From NCBI GenBank assembly GCA_008711295.1, contig VUYV01000081.1, forward strand, positions 310,001-374,000: 64,000 nt of DNA, written 5' to 3'. The notes under the pieces were generated by a model. It saw only the letters and a program-made list of their open reading frames with translations. It had not been told where the DNA came from and ran no database searches. A program made the translations under genes and the position numbers. This DNA comes from Anarhynchus alexandrinus. Lineage: Eukaryota > Chordata > Aves > Charadriiformes > Charadriidae. Shown piece after piece: positions 58,300-64,000 of this stretch (positions are counted from its first letter, which is position 1; the number at the start of each line of letters is the position of its first letter).

Positions 58300-61200
58300 G
58301 CGTGTAGTGAAACAGCAGAAATGGGTGTGTGGAGCTCGGTGGAGCCGGGACAAAATTGCTTTCTGGCAGGGGACTCAGCAGGATGCACAGCAGGGATGAT
58401 GGAGCAAGTGAAAATTAGTCATTTGGGGAGGAAGGACTGCCGGTACAGTGGGTGACGTCTGCCCGGTTAGCTCACAGACTTGCCAGGGAGGCGCTGGGAA
58501 GCCCATCACTGGAGTAATTGAAAACCCAACTGTACTCAGCCCGAGGGGGAGATCCTGCACCAGCAGCGGGGAGCTTGTGTGTACATGCACGGATGCACAC
58601 ATAGGTGAGGTGGCGGTGTGATGCACTCGGTTTTTCCATCTCTGATTTCTACGATTCAGTGACCATCGATCATTTGGGAGAGCTAATCACGTTACTCCAC
58701 AGTTTCAGGTGAATAAGGAGCAGGCGCGATCTCTGGGGACCGGGCACGCTGCAGAACAGGCATCCGTCTGGGCGAGCGTTATTGCATTAGCCGAGCATCC
58801 CTGTTTGTGTTGATACGCGCTGGGCTCTTGCATTGCCGCTGACAAGCGACGGCTGCGTGGAGTAACACGCAGCGGCGACGAGGCGAGGCCGGGCAGCCCG
58901 ATTAGATTTCGTTGTTTGTTTGCGTAAGATTCATGGGAGGCAGAGGGAGGGGGAAAATCCAGCCGAAGATGAAAAATGACGCTGCAGATGAAGGCCTGCA
59001 GTGAATATACAGAGCTGGCCTCTAATTCAGTCTTCATAGTCTGAAAGGAACACACACACACTCGCACACGCAAGACCCCGGCTGCACATAATGGGTTTTG
59101 AGAAAATGAGCCCTTGGCTCCCTCCTCCCAGCTTCACTTTTTAGAGAATGCCTTTCCTTCATTTTGGAAATGATTGCATTATCTCAAACTGCTTGTAAAT
59201 CTTGTTAGCCAAGTAATATAGTTTGGACTAAATGTCTGTTCCTACATGGGCCTCAGGGGAATATGGAAAATAACCAACGCAGCCCTGTTGCGAACTCCCA
59301 CCAGCTCTGCGAAGGAGACTCCTTTTTTTCTGATTAACCTCCGTTCCTTTCCTTGGAGAGGCAGAGAGAGAAGCAGCAAGATTAATGAAAATTAGGTCTG
59401 TTAAAGCCAGCGTTGTTTTCTAGTTGTGTGTGCAGCCTTGCCACAAACTGAGCTCATCACCAAAAGCAGAATTAATCAAAGTGGAGTGCAGGCACTTAGC
59501 TTCTCTGTGCGTGTGCGTCTGCGTCTGCGTGTGCGTGTGCGTGTGTATACACTGAGGTGCCGGCACCAGATGCATTTGCAATTGAAAGGAGCGGAGAAAC
59601 GGAGACAAGATGTTAATTTTCCTATTTATTATTTATGTAGTTGAGAGTTTGCACCCAGCAAAGCTCGTGGAGCTGTGACTGATGAGTTAATTGGACACCA
59701 CACTGGCACCGCTGGAAGAAGCTACCGAAACCCGGGGACAAAAATAGTAGCTGGGGCTGTAGGAGAGCATGTCCAATGTGTGTGGACGTGCTTAGGGATG
59801 CAAAGCCATCGCTCCTGCTCCTGCTCCAAAGGGAAGGGAGTTGTGGTTGGCGGTTTTATTTCCCAAAAGGCTCCAGTGTAGGGTTAGAGCTTGCATAAGG
59901 ATCACGGCACCTCGTATTTAAATCTGACTGATCCCTCGCTTCGGGGGAATTGCTGGGGATGCGCCAGAGCCAGGGCCAGCTGCAGTGCCGCGCATCCCAG
60001 AGGAGTGTCTTGGACTCAGCTCTGGCACCTTCCTCCCATCAGCTGCTGCCCCCCCCGGTCTTTCCCTGCTTTTACGACGGGGTTTTATGGGATGGGGCAG
60101 ACCCTGCAGCCACCGGTGGCAATGATTTCTCTGCCCGTTCTTAGATGTGTGACTGTCCGGCTCACCTCCTCCTATGTCTGTCTGTCTGTCTGGTCGCCTC
60201 CTCTCTGTCCATGCGAAACCCAGAGCCCTCTTTCTTTCTCAGTGTTGTCCCACTTCTGAGTTTCCCTTCACCAGGAACCATGCCCAGAATCTCACCTTGG
60301 ATCCTCCAGGGACCAGGGGGGGCCTCCCCAGGCCCCACTAACTTACCTGGGGACGTGTTGCAGCCCTTCTCCCTGCCCCGCTGCCGGGGTGGAACCGGCT
60401 CTGGGCCAGGCGTGATTCCCCTCGCGTGGCCAAGGAGGTGCCTTCGGAAAAAAAAATCACAAACTTAAATTGTTGGAAAGCCAGTTTAGGCTTTTATGGA
60501 TGGTGAATGGGATGAAGGGAGTCTGACGGGCAGAAATCGAGGATGTGCAAGTTCCCCCTTCCCTCCAGGCGTTGCCCACCGGTGTGGGGGAGCCGGGGCT
60601 TTGGCACTGGAGGAGTGGTGGGTTGGCAGGACCAGGGGCCGCTCACCTTCCCCTCCGGCTCTACATTGCCTAAGTATTTTGTTTCCAGCAGCACCAAGAA
60701 GCCCTTTGCCGGGGTGAGTGGCTGTGAGCAGCACCAGGCTGTCCGTCGGGAGCAGCCAGTGCACTGTCCCGCACCGGCCCCGGGGAGCCGCGGGTGGCGA
60801 GGACACGCGTGCGCCGGGGCTTCCAGGCTCAGGCATGGTTAGCAACGCTATTTGTAAAGGTGAGCCATGTCCTCGTTGATGTTAGGCGTGCGGTACCCAC
60901 CGCACCAACGCAGGAGGGCACCGCATGCTCGTCCCGTCGCTCTCCACGTGTCCCCTGCGAGATGGTCCCGAAGGCAGTTGTAGGCCGTGGGGTCATGGCG
61001 TAACTGTGACGGGTGACTGTGCTGGTTCTGCCACAAACCAACCACCTCGCAGAGAGCCAGGGCAACCGCCCATCTCCTCCATCTGGTGAACCAGGCTGCC
61101 TTTGAAAACAACGCAGCAGCTGAAAACTGTGCATAGATCTTATCACGCCGCTCTTCTCTGAATATAAAGAGGCTGAAGGGAGATGTGCGATGGAGATTTC

Positions 61201-63017
61201 CTGCGGGCATGTGTGCTCGAGCTGTCCCAGGGGAACGCTGGCTTTTACATGTCACCCATCTTTTTGCATTGCCAATAGCAAATAGAGGAGGACCACAGGT
61301 GGTGGCCCACCAGGGCCAGCAAGGTCAGGGCAGGGGCTGGGGATGGCATTAGGGTCTTCTTCCCCTTGGTGGGACCATTGAAAGGGAGCTAGTAACCATC
61401 TAGCTTCTGTGGCACAAAAGGGAAATATCAATGGATGCAAGGGCATCATTCATATCATATCAAGGGATGCATGAAATGAAGCTATTTCACCCTGCAAACA
61501 TCCCCCCACCATGGCGAGTGGGATCTGGGGATCCTGCCTCACAGCGGCCAGGAACTGGAGTTCCCTTCCCACCACAAAGCTGAGCCCACCACGGGGAGGT
61601 CTCATCCCTTCCTGTGTCCCCACCACTGACACGGAGCAGCGGCTTTGCTCCCGTTTCCCTGGGGAAAGTCGCTTTCCCGCTCTGAGCAGCACCATCGGGG
61701 TCCCAGGGAGGAGGGAGGAAGAAGCCTTTTGCTCCCGGCAGCGGAGCGGTCCTTCCAGGGTAACCCCGCGGGAGAAGGGCATCACGGGCATGTCACTGGG
61801 TGGTCAGCTTCGGGCTCTGAACCTGCTGGAGGAGGGTGTGAGCAGGTTTAGAGAGCACTTTCCCATAGGAAAGGCCGGGAGGACGCGACCTCTGGGAGCG
61901 CGCCCCGGGCTGCCTGCTCGCCCTCTGCTTCTCGCCGTAATTTCATTTCCAAACCGCTCCCTTCTGACCAAACCACGCAGCCGTGAAGCGCAAGGTCGAG
62001 CGGAGTCAAGCTGGGGAGGGAGGGTGGGGAAATAATGCCGCTGTAGGATAAAAACAGCTGATGGATGAAATCCCATCCGCTGGGAGCCTGGGGAAACCCT
62101 CCTCAGGGGGTTACGCCGAGGCTTACGTGGTCCAGAGAAAAGGGAGTTAAATTACTCCCCTTATCCAGTAAATTCAACCCATTCTTTCTGTCTGCAGACA
62201 TAGCAAACCTTCCTCCAGCACCTTTGGACCAATACTTTATTCCTAGTTGTGCGACCTGGGCTGGATGAGAAAGCATATTGTTGATAAAAACATTTGGGGG
62301 GAGGGGGCATGCTTCTTTTCTAAGCTTTCGTTTAAGCAACTGCGTTTTCCACCTAAACATCTGATTCTGTCTTTAATCATACCGATCTCCTGACCTCAAA
62401 AAATACTTCGTCTGCTAGTGCCACAGTTTGGCGTGCTTCATGTGAGAGTACAAAAATCCTTTTGTTTCTTTTAAATCCGTCGCTTTTTAATTTCACCGGG
62501 AGGTCACTTGTTCTTGTGTCAAGGCAGGATAAATGAGAAGTGTCAGGCAGACCTTTTATATGTTGCTTTATCTTTAAGCTAAACAAATCCACTGTGTGCA
62601 GCCTGGCTTACTATGGAAATCTCTGCACCCCCTTATCAGTTGTCACCCTGTTACTTGATGTTCTGCCTTTCTGCAGAGGAACGACAGAAACGGCGTATGT
62701 GCTCGCGCTGCAGATTTACTGAATGCCGTCGTGCTGCTTTGATACTAATTTTTTTCAAGCCACTGTTTGCACGTCCAAGGGTTTCTTTTGTTTTCTTGAT
62801 GTCAGAGCGGAGTTCTTCACCGGGCTGACTGCTGCGGAGTCCTTTTCCCGAGCAGCTACAGCTGATTTACAATGCAGGGCGTGTAGGAGTAGTTTGGGTT
62901 TTTTCCCATCGATGTGTGCGTTGCTTTGCATTAATTTCTTCAGGCTTCATCTTCCCACTCCCTCACCCTTCTCGGGAGCCTTTGAAGATTCCCACAGTTC
63001 TCGCCGAGCTTGAGTCA
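58300..63017. other. Intron, unique sequence with short TG/CG repeats
   Basis: No exon or transposon recognised. Repeats are an (AC)n run at about 59049-59060, the TGTGCG repeat at 59508-59548 and a (GTCT)n run at about 60177-60191. CpG-rich patches lie near 60700-61000 and 61860-62000. Confidence 0.5.
59508..59548 (+). repeat. Imperfect (TGTGCG)n / (TG)n microsatellite
   Basis: Alternating purine-pyrimidine units GTGCGTGTGCGTCTGCG repeat for about 40 bases. The mixture of TG and CG dinucleotides suits left-handed DNA. Confidence 0.85.
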
Positions 63018-63096
63018 AATACGCATACACATGTATATATGTGTATTTGTATGCGTATACATATGTGTACATATACGGAGAGATGTGTGTGTGTGG
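63018..63096 (+). repeat. Alternating purine-pyrimidine tract with palindromes
   Basis: AATACGCATACACAT, TATATA, ATGTGTATTTGTATGCGTAT and CATATGTGTACATATAC follow one another, then (GT)n at about 63083-63096. ATACGCATA near the start is the reverse complement of TATGCGTAT at 63050-63058, and ACACAT pairs with ATGTGT inside it. Confidence 0.85.
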
Positions 63097-63211
63097 ATGG
63101 GCTTTTTTCTCAAGACTGTTAAAGAATTTCCGAAGCCCTGTATATCCTCCCATGCAACCGGATGGCACCCCGCTGGTGAGCTTACGCTCTTGAAAATTGA
63201 CCATTTTGCTC

Positions 63212-63369
63212 AGAGAAGCTGTGGCTGCCCCATCCCTGGAGGTGTTCAAGGCCAGGTTGGACGGGGCTTGGAGCAACCTGGGCTGGTGGGAGGTGTCCCT
63301 GCCCAGGGCAGGGGGTGGGACTAGATGATCTTCAAGGTCCCTTCCAACCTAAACCATTCTATGATTCTT
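63212..63369 (+). mobile_element. CR1 LINE 3' fragment, plus strand
   Basis: About 158 bp from AGAGAAGCTGTGGCTGCCCC to the tail ATTCTATGATTCTT. It is close to the consensus of the 45380-45526 part of the plus-strand copy, so it is a fairly young insertion. Confidence 0.93.
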
Positions 63370-64000
63370 CCTCCTTGTTTTCCACTTCTGAGCTCTTTTC
63401 AAAGCTGCGACCTCTCTCAGGTCTCCAACTGTTCATCACTGGCTTTCACTGCCATCCTTTCGTGAGGCCTGGACCAGGTTGAAGCCATCTGAACTGTGCA
63501 CCAGAGTGCTGCACGGAGTGCTCTTAGATGCTTATCCTCAAATTTCCTGCTCTGACACCAGACGCCTCCGGTTGATGGCTCACTCTCTCTCCAAATTCAA
63601 TCTGGTTTACTGCAGAAAGCCACTCTGTACACTGCAAAAAAAAAAAAAGTCGGAAATTTTTGTGCCACATGTGAGCTGGGGGCAGGAGAGCAAGCCAAAA
63701 CGTGGAAGGCCTGTTGTTGCGCTGCCGGCAAGCTGACGAGGCTGAGCAGGTCCAGGGCTCAGAGCTGCACCGCCCTGCGTGGCTGTCGGCCGCCCGACCC
63801 ACGGAGCGGCCCGGCGCACCAAAACCCGAAGAAGCAAGCAGACAATCAGATCTGCTCCCCCTCCCACAACCCACCCGGGGACGGACAGCCGGCTCCCCGT
63901 GGGGCGTAAATCACCGTCGCCACCTTGAGAGGAGCCAGATTCCTTCATTTTATGAAGTTTTAAAAAAAAATAAATAAAATTTTAAGCTAACTTTGTATTC
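63370..64000. other. Intron, unique sequence
   Basis: No gene recognised. A 12-base A run lies at about 63637-63648 and an A-rich stretch at 63962-63980. The middle (63740-63900) is CpG-rich. Confidence 0.5.

Larger units (their letters stand above)
21256..64000 (+). other. 5' part of the long intron after the exchanger exon
   Basis: I looked downstream for coding resembling exon A or B (the remainder of CBD2 with its conserved DDEEYEK-like or DREEYEK-like motif) and for segments 6-10, and found none on the plus strand. In mammals this intron is very long, so absence within 43 kb is expected. Short open frames here are scattered and overlap on both strands without splice-site logic or recognisable domains. 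The interval is filled with CR1 copies, simple repeats and unique sequence. Confidence 0.75.

Noticed and set aside
62674..62745. Peptide MCSRCRFTECRRA after an acceptor-like TTTCTGCAG, reminiscent of a nuclear-receptor zinc-finger exon
   Set aside because: The usual second-finger spacing and the preceding cysteines are absent and the frame runs into low-complexity sequence; no donor supports an exon.

Overview
This is a piece of a bird nuclear genome. The evidence is about fifteen CR1 LINE 3' ends, each closing on the avian-type 8-bp tail (ATTCTATG or ATTCTGTG units), GC-rich unique sequence with many CpGs, minisatellites, an assembly gap (N run 7895-8803), and one vertebrate protein-coding exon bounded by splice sites. 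No bacterial, viral or organellar gene organisation is present. By eye the window is roughly half G+C, which is high for intron-like avian DNA.

The only protein-coding sequence I can support is one large exon at 19420-21255 (+). It encodes the signal peptide, membrane segments 1-5, the alpha-1 repeat, the XIP region and the first regulatory Ca2+ domain of an NCX1-type sodium/calcium exchanger (SLC8A1, exon 2 of the mammalian gene). The start codon is at 19457 and the exon ends in a split valine codon at a GTAAGT donor. The remaining exons (alternative exons A-F and segments 6-10) were not found, so 21256-64000 reads as the 5' part of a very long intron. Everything before 19420 is upstream intron or 5' flank; a CpG-rich block beside the gap (8804-9420) is a possible promoter or non-coding first exon.

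Layout: 1-7480 is unique non-coding DNA with a 19-bp minisatellite, a perfect hairpin and a G-quadruplex-type tract. 7488-7894 is a G-rich minisatellite of about 45 bp running into the gap. 8804-19419 is a CpG island, unique DNA and two minus-strand CR1 copies. 19420-21255 is the exchanger exon. 21256-39000 is intron with one CR1 and an older, decayed LINE. 39000-58300 is intron dense in CR1 of both orientations. 58300-64000 is intron with TG/CG repeats, an AT-rich palindromic purine-pyrimidine tract and one last CR1.

The most interesting observation is in the exon itself. It is exactly 1836 nt (612 codons) and has no in-frame stop anywhere, including across a hypothetical head-to-tail junction. 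Mammalian SLC8A1 exon 2 is a classic single-exon circular RNA, so the same circle here would carry an endless reading frame.
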